Assembly (NCBI RefSeq): GCF_000503895.1
Contig: NC_022997.1
Location: 826,501-890,500, forward strand
Direction of reading: 5' to 3'
DNA: 64,000 nucleotides
Source: Hyphomicrobium nitrativorans NL23
GTDB taxonomy: Bacteria > Pseudomonadota > Alphaproteobacteria > Rhizobiales > Hyphomicrobiaceae
In this document: positions 35,559-45,243 of the stretch, one piece after another
Numbering within the stretch: the first letter of the stretch is position 1
How the letters are laid out: each line of letters starts with the position of its first letter
Translations under genes and position numbers: made by a program
The notes under the pieces: model-generated
What the model was told of the DNA's origin: nothing
Databases searched by the model: none
What the model saw: only the letters and a program-made list of their open reading frames with translations

Positions 35559-36488
35559 TTAGCCCGTCGTGCGCAGACGTGCGGCGGCCATGGCGGTTGC
35601 GGCAAAGCCAGGCGGCAGAGCACTGGCCGCGGGCTGCGGCGTGACGGGCCGAGCGGCTTGAAGCTGCGTTTGCGGCGCGCTCGTCTGGCGAACGAATATG
35701 CCCCGCTGTTCGGGATGGGCCACGAGATCGGTCTTGAGGCCGATCAGACTTTCGGACGCGCCGAGCGTCAGGAAGCCGTCGGGCGCGAGGATGCGCGTCA
35801 TGCGGCTGAGGATGTCGGCCTTGAGGGCGGCGTCGAAGTAGATGAGCACGTTGCGGCAGAAGATGAGATCGAAGCGCCCGAGAGACGTGAAGTCCGACAG
35901 AAGATTGAGCTGGCGGAAGGTCACCTTGCTGCGCATCGCTTCGGAAATCTGCCAGCTTTCGCCGATCTGATTGAAGTGGCGGAGCAGCATGGGAGTCGGC
36001 AGGCCGCGCTGGACTTCGAACTGCGAATAGATGCCCTTGCGCGCCTTTTCGAGGACCGGCTCGGAGAGGTCGGTGCCGACGATCTCGATCTTCCAGCCCG
36101 GCATCTTGGCCGCGTGCTCGTCGAGGATCATGGCGAGGGAGTAGGCTTCCTGTCCCGAGGAGGCGGCGGCCGACCAGATGCGCAGGCGGCGATCCTTTTG
36201 GCGCGAGGCGATGAGTGCGGGCAAGATGAGGTTGCGGAACTGATCGAACGGCGTCTTGTCGCGGAAGAAGTACGTTTCGTTGATCGTCATCGCTTCGATG
36301 ACGTCCTTGGCGAGCTTGGGCGACTGCTTGCGCTGCAGGATAAGCACGAGCTCATCGAGGCCTGAGAGCCGTTCACGCCGCACGATGGGCATGACGCGGC
36401 TTTCGACGAGATATTGCTTGGAGCTCTCCATCACCAATCCGGACGAGCGGCGCAGGAATTCGCAAAGAGCTTCGAAAGCTTGGGACAT
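35559..36488 (-). CDS. cheR: Chemoreceptor glutamate methyltransferase CheR
   Basis: 309 residues from the ATG at 36488; the frame is open further but those residues lack similarity. CheR methylates glutamates of chemoreceptors with S-adenosylmethionine. The all-helical N-domain (FEALCEFLRRSSGLVMESSK) is followed by the methyltransferase domain with INETYFFRD, RIWSAAASSGQEAYSLAMIL (SAM-binding) and DLIFCRNVLIYFD. A Pro/Ala/Gln-rich tail of about 45 residues follows. No cheB or receptor gene is in the window. Confidence 0.95.
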   Translation of the reverse strand: MSQAFEALCEFLRRSSGLVMESSKQYLVESRVMPIVRRERLSGLDELVLILQRKQSPKLAKDVIEAMTINETYFFRDKTPFDQFRNLILPALIASRQKDRRLRIWSAAASSGQEAYSLAMILDEHAAKMPGWKIEIVGTDLSEPVLEKARKGIYSQFEVQRGLPTPMLLRHFNQIGESWQISEAMRSKVTFRQLNLLSDFTSLGRFDLIFCRNVLIYFDAALKADILSRMTRILAPDGFLTLGASESLIGLKTDLVAHPEQRGIFVRQTSAPQTQLQAARPVTPQPAASALPPGFAATAMAAARLRTTG

Positions 36489-36567
36489 GGTACGCTTCAC
36501 TAATCCAGAAGGTTGAGCCTGCTGCGGTTCGTCGTCTCGCGGGGACCGCAAGGCATCGAATGACGTC

Positions 36568-36933
36568 TCAAACCATGCCGATCTGTTCGAGCTTGGTGCG
36601 GATGATTTCCTGGTCGAACGGCTTCATGATGTATTCGGTGGCGCCAGCTTCGAGCGCGGTGATGATCTTATCGCGCGTGTTCTCGGTCGTGCAGAAGACA
36701 ACCTGAGGATCGCCGCCGCCCGGCATCTTGCGAAGCTTGTGCAGGAATTCGAGGCCGCTCATGACCGGCATGTGCCAGTCGAGCAGGATGAGATCGGGAA
36801 GTTCAGCCTGACACTGCGTGAGAGCGTCTTCGCCATCCTGAGCTTCGGCCACTTCGAAGCCCATGCCGTCGAGGATCTGACGTGCGATCTTGCGAATGAA
36901 CGCGCTGTCGTCCACCACCAAAGCTGTCTTCAT
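36568..36933 (-). CDS. cheY: Chemotaxis response regulator CheY
   Basis: 121 residues, a single receiver domain. The ATG at 36933 has AAGGTGAG upstream. Key residues: acidic pair Asp8-Asp9 (VVDDS), phosphoacceptor Asp52 (LILLDWHMP), Thr82/83 (VFCTTEN) and Lys104 (IMKPF). It sits between cheW and cheR in the reverse chemotaxis operon, so it is probably phosphorylated by the adjacent CheA and acts on FliM. Tryptophan follows the phosphoacceptor. Confidence 0.95.
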   Translation of the reverse strand: MKTALVVDDSAFIRKIARQILDGMGFEVAEAQDGEDALTQCQAELPDLILLDWHMPVMSGLEFLHKLRKMPGGGDPQVVFCTTENTRDKIITALEAGATEYIMKPFDQEIIRTKLEQIGMV

Positions 36934-36965
36934 GATACTCACCTTCACCTACACAGAAGTACGCA

Positions 36966-37439
36966 TCAGTTCGTAAAGTCGAAGAGGGCCCCGATGTTGA
37001 GAGCGGGGATCAGAAGGTTGCCGACCTTGTAAAGCCCCGTCATGAGACGCGAGCGGGCCGGGTCGAAGTGGGCGGGGATCTGCACCTTCATCGACGCGTC
37101 AAGGGTGAGGACGTCGCCCACCTCGTCGACGATGAGGGCAAAGTTCTCGCCTTTATGCTCGATGCCGATGGCAAGCGCGTTCTGCACGTCGTCCATCGGG
37201 ATCCCGAGGCGGCGGCGAAGGCTGACGGCGGTCACGATCTTTCCGCGCAAATTCACCAGGCCCACGATGTCGGCCGGGCCGAGCGGGATCGGGGTCACGC
37301 TCGTGATGCGGAAGATCGTCTGAGCCTGGAGGACGGAAAGGCCGAAGGCCTCGCCGCCTGCAAACACGGTGAAATAGCTCTCTTCGCCTGCGGTCGGAAC
37401 GTCCGACACCATCTGAACGGCGGCGCTCATGCTGCTCAT
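36966..37439 (-). CDS. cheW: Chemotaxis adaptor protein CheW
   Basis: 157 residues. CheW couples receptors to CheA. The SH3-like fold is visible: YFTVFAGGEAFGLSVLQAQT, IVGLVNLRGKIVTAVSLRRR (the conserved N-L-R-G) and VDEVGDVLTLDASMKVQIPA. The ATG overlaps the cheA stop (ATGA); an in-frame ATG at 37430 is an alternative. Confidence 0.95.
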   Translation of the reverse strand: MSSMSAAVQMVSDVPTAGEESYFTVFAGGEAFGLSVLQAQTIFRITSVTPIPLGPADIVGLVNLRGKIVTAVSLRRRLGIPMDDVQNALAIGIEHKGENFALIVDEVGDVLTLDASMKVQIPAHFDPARSRLMTGLYKVGNLLIPALNIGALFDFTN

Positions 37440-40077
37440 GCGGCAAGCTCCATGCTGGAAGCCTTGGCGTCGGCGGCGGTATCGAGCGCGAACGCGAGCG
37501 TTTCGAGCAGCGACTGGCGGTCGTGTTTGCTCAGGAGCGCGACGAGGCCGTTGTCTGTCGCTTTACGCGCCGCGCGGGTAGTGGCATGCGTCGCCACGCC
37601 GACGATGGGGATAAGGCTCGCGTTTTTGCGATCTCTCAATGCGGCGAGGGCGCCGGGGAGTGCAAAAGCCGGGGCGTCGAAATCGACGATCACGGCATCG
37701 TAGGCGGAGAACTGCCCGACAAGCTCGTTGATGTCGGCCGGGACTGCGGCTGCCGACAGGTTGTAGCCTGCTGCGGCGAGTGCGGGGCACAGCATGTCGC
37801 GTACGAGCTGGTCGTCAGCCGCGAAGAGAATGCGCTGCGGGCTTGTGCCGGTGCTGGTCGGCGGGTCCGCCATCCGGATGAAGTGCGATACGTCGAGAAG
37901 TTCCACCGCTTCGCCGCGGATTTCCGCGGAACCGACGATGTCGGAGTTGGCGCTTGCGAGTTGGATTTCGAGCTTCTCTTCGAGGATGTCGACGATCTCG
38001 TCCGTCATGAGGCCGATCGAGCGCTTCTCGGTGGCGATCACGAGAACGGGGTACGAGGGCTTCGACATGTCGATGTGATGGGAGATCGGCACGATCGGCA
38101 TCAGGCGGCCCTGAAGCAGGACCATAAGGCGGCCGTCGGAGCTTTCGATGCGGCTCGTCTCGACCATTTCGATGCGCGACACGAGCGAGAGCGGCAGAAC
38201 CTTCGGAGCGCCGGGGCCGGCGCGGAACATGACGAGGCGGCGGCGTTCGAGGGCGCCCTGGTCGCGCAGGTCGGTGCGCTTCTTGTCGGTCGATTTCTCG
38301 ATGCCGAGGTTGGCGCCGATCCCTGCGGGATCGAGGATAAGCACCACGGAGCCGTCTCCGAGAATGGTGTGGCCGCTGAAGACCTTGAGGTGAGACAGCG
38401 AGGCGGAGAGCGGCTTGACGACGATTTCCTGGATGTCGGCCACGCCGTCCACGATGACGCAGAACGAATCCGTGCCGACGCGCATGACGACGGCGAGCTT
38501 TTCCGTCTCTTCGCTTTCGCTCGCGGCGGAGAAGCCGACGACATCGCGCAACTCGACGGCGGGGATCACTTCCTCGCGCAGCTTTAGAACAAGCGCGTTC
38601 TGGACGTTCTGGATCAGGTCCTTGTAGTTCTTGCCGAGGCTGACGGCCTCTACGACCGATGTCTGCGGAAGCGCGAAGCGCTGTCCCGCGACCTCGATGA
38701 TCAGCGCCGGCGCGATGGCGAGCGTCAGCGGGATGCGGAGGGAGAAGCGGCTGCCCTTGCCGGGAGCGGACGACAACGACACCGATCCGCCGATGGCTTC
38801 GATGTTGGAGCGCACGACGTCCATGCCGACGCCGCGGCCGGAGACGTTGGAGACGACCTGGGCCGTGGAGAAGCCGGGCTCGAAGATGTAGCGATAGATC
38901 TCCTCGTTGCTCATGCTGCGGAGATCCTGCTCCGTCGCGAGGCCCTGCGTGGTGATCTTTGCCTTGATGCGCTCGATGTCGAGACCCTTGCCGTCGTCGG
39001 CAATGTCGATGGTGATCTGACCGGCCTCATGGGCTGCCGAAACGCGGATCTCGCCGCGCTCGGGCTTGCCGCTCGCGAGACGTTCTTCCGGCCTTTCGAT
39101 GCCGTGGTCGGCGCAGTTGCGGATGAGGTGAGTCAGCGGATCGCGGATGACCTCGATGAGCTGACGGTCGAGCTCGGTGTCGGCGCCCTCGGTCACGAGG
39201 TCGATGTTCTTGCCGAGACTCGTCGAAAGCTCGCGCACGAGGCGGGGCAGGTTGGCGTAGAGGCGGCCGACGGGCTGCATGCGCGCGCGCATCACCGCGT
39301 CCTGGAGATCGCTCGTCAGCGTGGAAAGGTGCTGGAGCGGCGTCTTGATGGCGTCGTCCTCGCGGTGACGCGCCAACTCCAGGAGCTGGTTGCGCGAGAG
39401 AACGAGCTCGGAGACGAGCTGCATCATGCGTTCGATGGTGTCCACCGAGACGCGGATGGTTTCCTGATTCGGGTTGGCGGCGGTCTTCGCCTGCGCACCC
39501 TTCGTTTCCTCCTGCTTAGCGGCGGGAGCGGGCTGCGCCTGCTGCGCGGGCGCCTTTTCGGCCTTCGGGGCTTCCGCGACGGCGGCTGCGGCCTCGATCA
39601 CGAGGGCGGGTTCAGGCTCGGCGTTCGGAGCGCTGTCTGCGGCCTGCGCGGGCGCGGGTTCGGCGTTCGCCTCCGCCGAGGCTGCCGCGGTGGCGGCTTC
39701 CGTTCCGGCGGCATAATAAGCTTCGAGCGCGTTGATGATCTCGCTGTCGTCGCCGGGGGTTCCCCGCCGTGCTGGCCGATCTCCTCGATGATCGTCTTGA
39801 TGCGGTCGATGGCGGCCAGGATGATGGTGACCGAATGCTGGGTGGGGGGCACGCCGTCGCGCAGCATACCCATCACGGACTCGGCCGCGTGGCCGACGCG
39901 CTCAAGGCGATCGAGCCCCAAGAAGCTCGACGTGCCTTTGATGGTGTGAACCAGCCGGAAGATGCTCGAAATCAGCGAGGCGTCCGACGGGTTGCGCTCG
40001 AAATGAACGAGCTGCGTTTCGGCACCCTCGATGTGCTCGGTGGTCTCGGTCAGAAAGTCTCTCAGTAGCTCGTCCAT
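37436..40077 (-). CDS. cheA: Chemotaxis histidine kinase CheA with C-terminal receiver, apparently frameshifted
   Basis: Two adjacent frames together encode one CheA. Bases 40077-39760 encode the Hpt domain (phosphorylated His44 in RLVHTIKGTS) up to IGQHGGEPP; the rest (QETIRVSVDTIERMMQLVSE dimerisation helix, kinase with LIRNCADHGIE and GRGVGMDVV, two CheW-like domains, divergent receiver) lies in the next frame down to 37436. Joining requires one extra base in the C5 run (39755-39759 on the plus strand), after which the linker GDDSEIINALEAYYAAG reads smoothly. The receiver keeps VIVDFDAP and a lysine. The first start codon in the downstream frame is the GTG at 39601, which would give a protein lacking Hpt. 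Either a sequencing error, a real mutation or slippage. Confidence 0.9.
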
Positions 40078-40115
40078 GGAGCGGGTCCCTCAGCGACGGC
40101 GTTGTTGTCTTTGTT

Positions 40116-40649
40116 TTACGCGACGCACGGAATCAGGCGGTCGGCCATGCCTTGCGGCGTCTCGACCGGATTGGCCCTTCCATTGTTGACGAGGTCGGAC
40201 GCGCGGTTGAGGGCGCTCCGGATCGCACAGGAGGCGTTTTCACAGAAGTCCGAGACACGCGACGGGTCGATGTCGCCCTCGGGGCCGCGGTGGGCGCTGA
40301 TGACGTCGATCGAGGCGGTCGCCATGGCGTTGATGCCGTCGATGATGCTCTCGAAATCGCGGCGGAAGCCCTCGTCCAGGCCCTCGTAGATCTCAAGGGC
40401 CGCGGACGAGCCGGGCAGAGCCGACTTGGCGAAGTATTCGCGATAGGTGACGGGGCGCCATTCGAGCAACTCGTCGAGCATCTCGGGGAGGAGAGTCGGC
40501 AGGTTCTCGATCAGAAGCAGGATCTCGTTGAAGTGGTTGAGATAATCGTTGGCGATGCCAGACGCGGGGTTGACGAGCTTTGCCGCGCGCTCTTCCAGTG
40601 AAGCCCTGTTGGTATCTTGAGCCCCGGTCGCACTGTCGGTCGTTGCCAT
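40116..40649 (-). CDS. Protein of unknown function upstream of cheA
   Basis: 177 residues from the ATG at 40649 (a GTG at 40679 would add ten). Soluble and helical: NDYLNHFNEILLLIENLPTL, then LLEWRPVTYREYFAKSALPG and EGLDEGFRRDFESIIDGINA. No family recognised. It is in the same orientation as cheA with a 38-base gap, and probably belongs to the chemotaxis operon. The C-terminus is cysteine-containing but without a motif. Confidence 0.8.
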   Translation of the reverse strand: MATTDSATGAQDTNRASLEERAAKLVNPASGIANDYLNHFNEILLLIENLPTLLPEMLDELLEWRPVTYREYFAKSALPGSSAALEIYEGLDEGFRRDFESIIDGINAMATASIDVISAHRGPEGDIDPSRVSDFCENASCAIRSALNRASDLVNNGRANPVETPQGMADRLIPCVA

Positions 40650-40800
40650 GTCTTGTTGCCCGCGTTGAAGTTTCGTCACATGAAGGACGATACTCCACGG
40701 CGTTGACTAACAATGCGTTACGACCGCCGAGAAAAAGGGCGCATTCTGATGGATAAAAATGCCGTAGTCTGAAGGAGCTGGCGCAACCGTTGCCGGGTCG

Positions 40801-41766
40801 TTAGCTCGGAGGCGCGCGGACAGGGGTGCCGATCAGGTCGGCGACGAGTTCTTTCTGGCGATCGATAGGTTGCTCTACAACGAGAGCGAACTGGCTCTTT
40901 GACTGGGCCAAGCGGCACCAGAAGATGCGCTCGTCCTGACATTCGAGACCGATCAAGCTCTTCGGATCGGCATTGAGACGCAGAATCTGGCCGGGCTTCA
41001 AGGCGGCGATGTCTCCGAGCGTGAGTTCCGGCCCTTCCAGCACCCCCGTCAGGACCATGCTTGCCGATGCAAGGCCGTCCTGCATTTTTTTCTGCCAGTC
41101 GGGGTCGACGTTGGCGCCGTCGAGCGCGCGGGTGCGCTCCAGCAGTTTGCGGATCGGGTAGAGCGCCGACTGCGGGATGATCATGAACATCCGTCCGCCG
41201 TTATCGAGGATCTGGAAAAGAACCTGGACGGCGATCACGGGAACGTCGGTCTGGCCGAGGATCTGGAAGTCGAGCTTGGTTTCGAGCTTTTCGAGTTCGA
41301 AGGTTACCGGCGTGATGGTGGAGACGAGATACTCCAGCTCAGGCACGACAATGCCGAAGACGCTTCGCGCAAGGCGTGCTTCGAGGGACGTGAACGGGCG
41401 ATCCGCCTCAAACGGCGGCATGGACCCGTCTCCGCCGAACGCGGCGTCGATCAGCGAAAAAATGAAACGGCGGTCAAGGCCGACGACGATCTTGCTGTCC
41501 CACTGACGGCTGTAGTAGATGCCGGCGATGCTGTCTTCGTAGGATTCGAGCACGTCCCACGAATTGCCGCTTTCGAGCTGGTTGACGAAGAACGACGAGG
41601 GCACGTTGCAATATTCGCGGAACCGTTCCGAAAGCGTAGTCACGAGACGTTCGAGAATGCCTTTCAGAACGTGCAGCCGTTCGACTTCGAGCTTGGGCGG
41701 CTCTAGAAGCTTGTCGGTTCCGGGCTGACCGCCGGATTCGCGGATCTCGGTATACTCGTCGGCCAT
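40801..41766 (-). CDS. fliM: Flagellar motor switch protein FliM
   Basis: 321 residues from the ATG sharing one base with the fliG stop (TGATG). FliM is the C-ring protein that binds CheY-P. The middle domain (VPSSFFVNQLESGNSWDVLE, then IYYSRQWDSKIVVGLDRRFI and FSLIDAAFGG) and the C-terminal SpoA domain (LGDIAALKPGQILRLNADPK) are recognisable. The N-terminal CheY-binding motif LSQxEIDALL is not evident, as in some alphaproteobacteria. Confidence 0.92.
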   Translation of the reverse strand: MADEYTEIRESGGQPGTDKLLEPPKLEVERLHVLKGILERLVTTLSERFREYCNVPSSFFVNQLESGNSWDVLESYEDSIAGIYYSRQWDSKIVVGLDRRFIFSLIDAAFGGDGSMPPFEADRPFTSLEARLARSVFGIVVPELEYLVSTITPVTFELEKLETKLDFQILGQTDVPVIAVQVLFQILDNGGRMFMIIPQSALYPIRKLLERTRALDGANVDPDWQKKMQDGLASASMVLTGVLEGPELTLGDIAALKPGQILRLNADPKSLIGLECQDERIFWCRLAQSKSQFALVVEQPIDRQKELVADLIGTPVRAPPS

Positions 41767-42809
41767 CAATCCTCTTCCTCTTCCGGATTGCCGATCTCAA
41801 TGATGCCCTTCTCGATCATCTCCATGGCGGTGTCGGCAATCGCGCGGCGGGCTTTCTGAATTTCCTTGGCCGACGGCTTTTTGCCGGTGGCGACTTCCTG
41901 CTCGATCATGCGGCGCGCGCGGCCTGGCGTGGCTTCGAGGATGAGTTCGATCATGCGCGGTTCGGCGCCATACAGTGCCATGATGGTGCGGTCGGTCGGA
42001 ACACCGTCGAACAGGGTGACGAGAGCGGGCGGCGAGAGCTTCGTGAGATCGTCGAACGTGAACAGGAGGCTTCGTACCATCTCTGCCTCTTTCGGACGGT
42101 GCTCATCCAGATCGCTCAGGATCTCGTCCATCTGCTTGCGTTCCATCTTGTTGATGATGTCGGCAAGGCGGGCGTGAATGGTGGGACCGGCATTCTTTGC
42201 GCTCTTGTAGAGCAGCTCTTCCTTGACGGCGCCTTCGAGAAGCTGGATCGGCCGTTCGAGCACGACTTTCATCGAGAGCATCCGGCGCATGATTTCGTTG
42301 CGCAGCGGGCCCGGGAGCATCTTGAGGGCTGCGGCGGCATAATGGGGCGGCGTGCGCGAGAGAACCAGGGCCGAGACCTGCGGGTGCTCCTTCGCGAGAT
42401 ATTGCGCGGTCGAGAGCTCGGGGACCTCGCCGAGCTTGATCCAGATCGACTGCAGGGACTTCGAGCGTACCTGCTGCATGATCTCGGCGATCTGCTCGGG
42501 AGGCACGACGCCGTTCAAAAGCTGCTCGACCTCATGCGCTGTCGCGATCAGGTCGCCGCCGGTGCGCAGATGCTGGGCGAACTCCTCGATCAACGCATCG
42601 AGCGTTTCCTTGGTGACGGCGCCGAGATCGGTCGCGGTCTGCGCGATCAGCTTGATGTCGTCTTCGTCGAAGTGCTTGAGGATGCGTGAGGCGACCTGTT
42701 TGTCCATGGACAGGAGGAGCGCGGCCACCTTCTTGGGGCCGGTCAGTTCCACAGATTCGGCTGGCTCTTCGCCTCGGCTCGGTCGTCTCTCGGCGTTGGC
42801 CTGGGTCAT
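41766..42809 (-). CDS. fliG: Flagellar motor switch protein FliG
   Basis: 347 residues from the ATG at 42809; the open frame extends 33 codons further with Arg-rich sequence that does not resemble protein. FliG transmits torque from MotA to the rotor. The N-domain begins SVELTGPKKVAALLLSMDKQ, the middle contains EHPQVSALVLSRTPPHYAAA (EHPQ motif), and the C-domain has LFTFDDLTKLSPPALVTLFD and the torque-helix region RRMIEQEVATGKKPS. Coupled to fliM. Confidence 0.95.
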   Translation of the reverse strand: MTQANAERRPSRGEEPAESVELTGPKKVAALLLSMDKQVASRILKHFDEDDIKLIAQTATDLGAVTKETLDALIEEFAQHLRTGGDLIATAHEVEQLLNGVVPPEQIAEIMQQVRSKSLQSIWIKLGEVPELSTAQYLAKEHPQVSALVLSRTPPHYAAAALKMLPGPLRNEIMRRMLSMKVVLERPIQLLEGAVKEELLYKSAKNAGPTIHARLADIINKMERKQMDEILSDLDEHRPKEAEMVRSLLFTFDDLTKLSPPALVTLFDGVPTDRTIMALYGAEPRMIELILEATPGRARRMIEQEVATGKKPSAKEIQKARRAIADTAMEMIEKGIIEIGNPEEEED

Positions 42810-43026
42810 TGGTCGCTCTAGTCGGCGCCGCCTGCCCGTGGCCGCGTCCGGCCCGGGCTCGATCTCGAAGCTTCGGCAGCGTCTCGGCGTGGCCGAGCGA
42901 AGCGTCAAAGCTCGTTACAGGCTTCCACGATTTGGCTTGAGCGAAGCTTGCGAGACGAGGTGCGCTACAACTCAAATCGGCGGTTCCGAGCCGGTCTGTT
43001 GTGTCCCGGAAACCCTCGGGTCAGCT

Positions 43027-43626
43027 TCAGCTAAAGCGTTGCCACGTCACCGTTACCCGCGTGCCGACGGGGACGCGCTGGTAGAGGTCGATCACATCGT
43101 GGTTGTACATGCGGATGCAGCCCTTGGAGACGGCTGTGCCGATGGACCAGGGCGCGTCGGTGCCATGGATGCGGTAGGCCGAGCTGCCGAGATAGAGCGC
43201 GCGGGCGCCCATGGGGTTTTGCGGATGTCCGCCGGGTACCCACTTCGGCAACTTGGGGTTTTCGCGAAGCATCGCGGGGGTCGGCGCCCATGGCGGGTTG
43301 ACGGCCTTGCGGGAGACACTGGTGACGCCCTGCCAACGGCTCTGCTCGCGCGGGACGGCGATCGGATAGCTGATCGCTTCGCCGCGGCGATGCACCCAGT
43401 AAAGCTTGCGGTCGCCGAAGGAGACGATGAGCTGGCGGGGTTCATAGCGGTTGCTGAACTTGACCGTTTGGCGAGAGCCGCCGTCCCAAAGGAACGAGAA
43501 GAAATCCTGAGCCGCGGCGCGGGACGGCGCGAGGGCGCACGCAACGAGCGCGACAGCCGCCATGAACAGCGCCAGGTGCGGCGCGGGCGCGGGAAGAGAG
43601 ATGATCCTGGAACGGGCCGTTGCCAT
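43027..43626 (-). CDS. Secreted L,D-transpeptidase (YkuD family)
   Basis: 199 residues from the ATG at 43626, with GGGGAGG ten bases upstream. L,D-transpeptidases make 3-3 cross-links in peptidoglycan or attach proteins to it. A signal peptide (LFMAAVALVACALAPSRAAA) precedes the YkuD domain with PRQLIVSFGDRKLYWVHRRG, RIHGTDAPWSIGTAVSKGCI: catalytic His154 and Cys170. It stands alone between fliG and a two-component system in the same orientation. No stress-type promoter is seen before it. Confidence 0.92.
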   Translation of the reverse strand: MATARSRIISLPAPAPHLALFMAAVALVACALAPSRAAAQDFFSFLWDGGSRQTVKFSNRYEPRQLIVSFGDRKLYWVHRRGEAISYPIAVPREQSRWQGVTSVSRKAVNPPWAPTPAMLRENPKLPKWVPGGHPQNPMGARALYLGSSAYRIHGTDAPWSIGTAVSKGCIRMYNHDVIDLYQRVPVGTRVTVTWQRFS

Positions 43627-43866
43627 GCGGGAAGCCTCCCCTTTTCGGCAGGTCCGCGACGGCGGGCACCTGCGGGTCAATCGGGCTCTACTTCGCGGAG
43701 ATTATCGTCTTCCGCAGATATGCTACGCAACGTGCCTTCGTCGCGTGCGCCGCGCAACTCAGGAATTTCCCTCATCACGGCGAGGGACGGAAACGATTGT
43801 TGTTTTTCTGCATCTATTCCTAATGCATTACGCGGAAACGGTGCGAGGCTTGCTCGCTCCGCGAAG

Positions 43867-45243
43867 TCAGGTCACGACAGGGAACGAGACCGAGACTTTG
43901 AGGCCCGGTTTGTTGTCGCCGAGGGCGACGGATGCGCCGTGGAGGTCTGCGATTGCGCGTGCCAGGCTGAGGCCCAGGCCGTGTCCCGGGCTCGAACGCT
44001 CCCGCTCCAGCCGGTAGAAGCGGCGGAAGACGTTCTCGTGCTCCGCTGCCGGGATGCCGGGGCCGTCGTCGGCGACGACAACGACGGCGCCGCGCGACGT
44101 GACCGACAGCGCGAGCGTGATCGTCGTACCCGCAGGGGTGTGCTGGAGCGTGTTCTCGATCAGGTTGGCGACGAGCTGCAAGAGCAACTCGTGGTCGCCG
44201 CGGATTGTCGCCGCCGGCGTCCCCGCGATATTCCACGTGAGGCGATAGCCCGAGTCCTCGATCACGGGCGCGTAGGCTTCGGCAGCGTCGCTCAACGTCG
44301 CCTTGAGATCGAGATCGACGAAGCGCGTGCGCCGGTCGCCGGCTTCGAGCTGGCCGATGTTGAGGAGTGCTTCGAAGGTGGCGACGATGCTGTCGACTTC
44401 GCCGATGGCGTTTTCGAGAACGTTGCGGGTTTCGGAATTCGCGGTCTCGGCCTCTGCGGCCGCTTCGAGCTGCTGGCGCAGGCGGGTCATCGGCCGCTTG
44501 AGGTCGTGGGCGATGTCTGTGGAGGATTGATTGGCGCTTTCGACGAGACGCTGGAGCTGGGTCAGCATGGCGTTGATGCGCTGGGCGATCTCGTCGAGAT
44601 CGTGATGGACGTTCTTTACCGGCACGCGCCGGTCCAGGTCGCCGCCCGACACGGCCGAGAGCGTGCCCGCGATATCGTCGATGCGCCGTTGCGTGCCGCG
44701 TGCGAGATAGATGCCAGATCCGACGCCGACCGCCGCGGTCGCGAGGAGGCCCCATCCGAGGCTTCGCATCAGGATGCTCCAGGCGTGCTCGACCTCGCGG
44801 TTGCTCATTCCGACGAGGAGTTGGCCTTCGGAAACGGGTGCCCAGATGGCGTAGAAGTGGCCTTGCGAGCGGCCTTTGCTGGCGAGTTCGGGCAGATTTT
44901 TGCGTTCGAGGTCGTGCCAGCCTTCGAAGGGAGCCTGAGAGCGGACGTTGCCGGCGACGACTTTGCCTTCCGCATCGAGAACGGAAAAAATGCTGTCGAT
45001 GTCGCGGACCGAATCCATTTCGTCGTGGACCACGGTCACCAGCTCCTTGAAGCCATAGCGGCGGTCGATGGCGAGAAGCGCATCGCGTGCGTTGAGAACA
45101 CGCGCGCGCACGCCATCTTCCAGGCCGTCTATGAGGTTGACGATCAGGCCGACGAACAGTGCCGTCACACACGCCGTGATGATCAGCGTGAAGGCTGCGG
45201 CAGAGCGCACCTCGGTGCGGCGGAAAAGATTACGGATTGTCAT
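43867..45243 (-). CDS. Sensor histidine kinase (HAMP, HisKA, HATPase)
   Basis: 458 residues. Two membrane helices (about residues 17-39 and 160-180) enclose a periplasmic sensor region of about 120 residues. A HAMP domain follows (RRIDDIAGTLSAVSGGDLDR), then the phosphorylated His246 in STDIAHDLKRPMTRLRQQLE, and the ATPase with LVANLIENTLQHTPAG, VVVADDGPGIP and GHGLGLSLARAI. The start overlaps the response regulator gene by 14 bases, so the pair is one system. The signal sensed is unknown; the class resembles EnvZ/QseC-like kinases. Confidence 0.92.
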   Translation of the reverse strand: MTIRNLFRRTEVRSAAAFTLIITACVTALFVGLIVNLIDGLEDGVRARVLNARDALLAIDRRYGFKELVTVVHDEMDSVRDIDSIFSVLDAEGKVVAGNVRSQAPFEGWHDLERKNLPELASKGRSQGHFYAIWAPVSEGQLLVGMSNREVEHAWSILMRSLGWGLLATAAVGVGSGIYLARGTQRRIDDIAGTLSAVSGGDLDRRVPVKNVHHDLDEIAQRINAMLTQLQRLVESANQSSTDIAHDLKRPMTRLRQQLEAAAEAETANSETRNVLENAIGEVDSIVATFEALLNIGQLEAGDRRTRFVDLDLKATLSDAAEAYAPVIEDSGYRLTWNIAGTPAATIRGDHELLLQLVANLIENTLQHTPAGTTITLALSVTSRGAVVVVADDGPGIPAAEHENVFRRFYRLERERSSPGHGLGLSLARAIADLHGASVALGDNKPGLKVSVSFPVVT

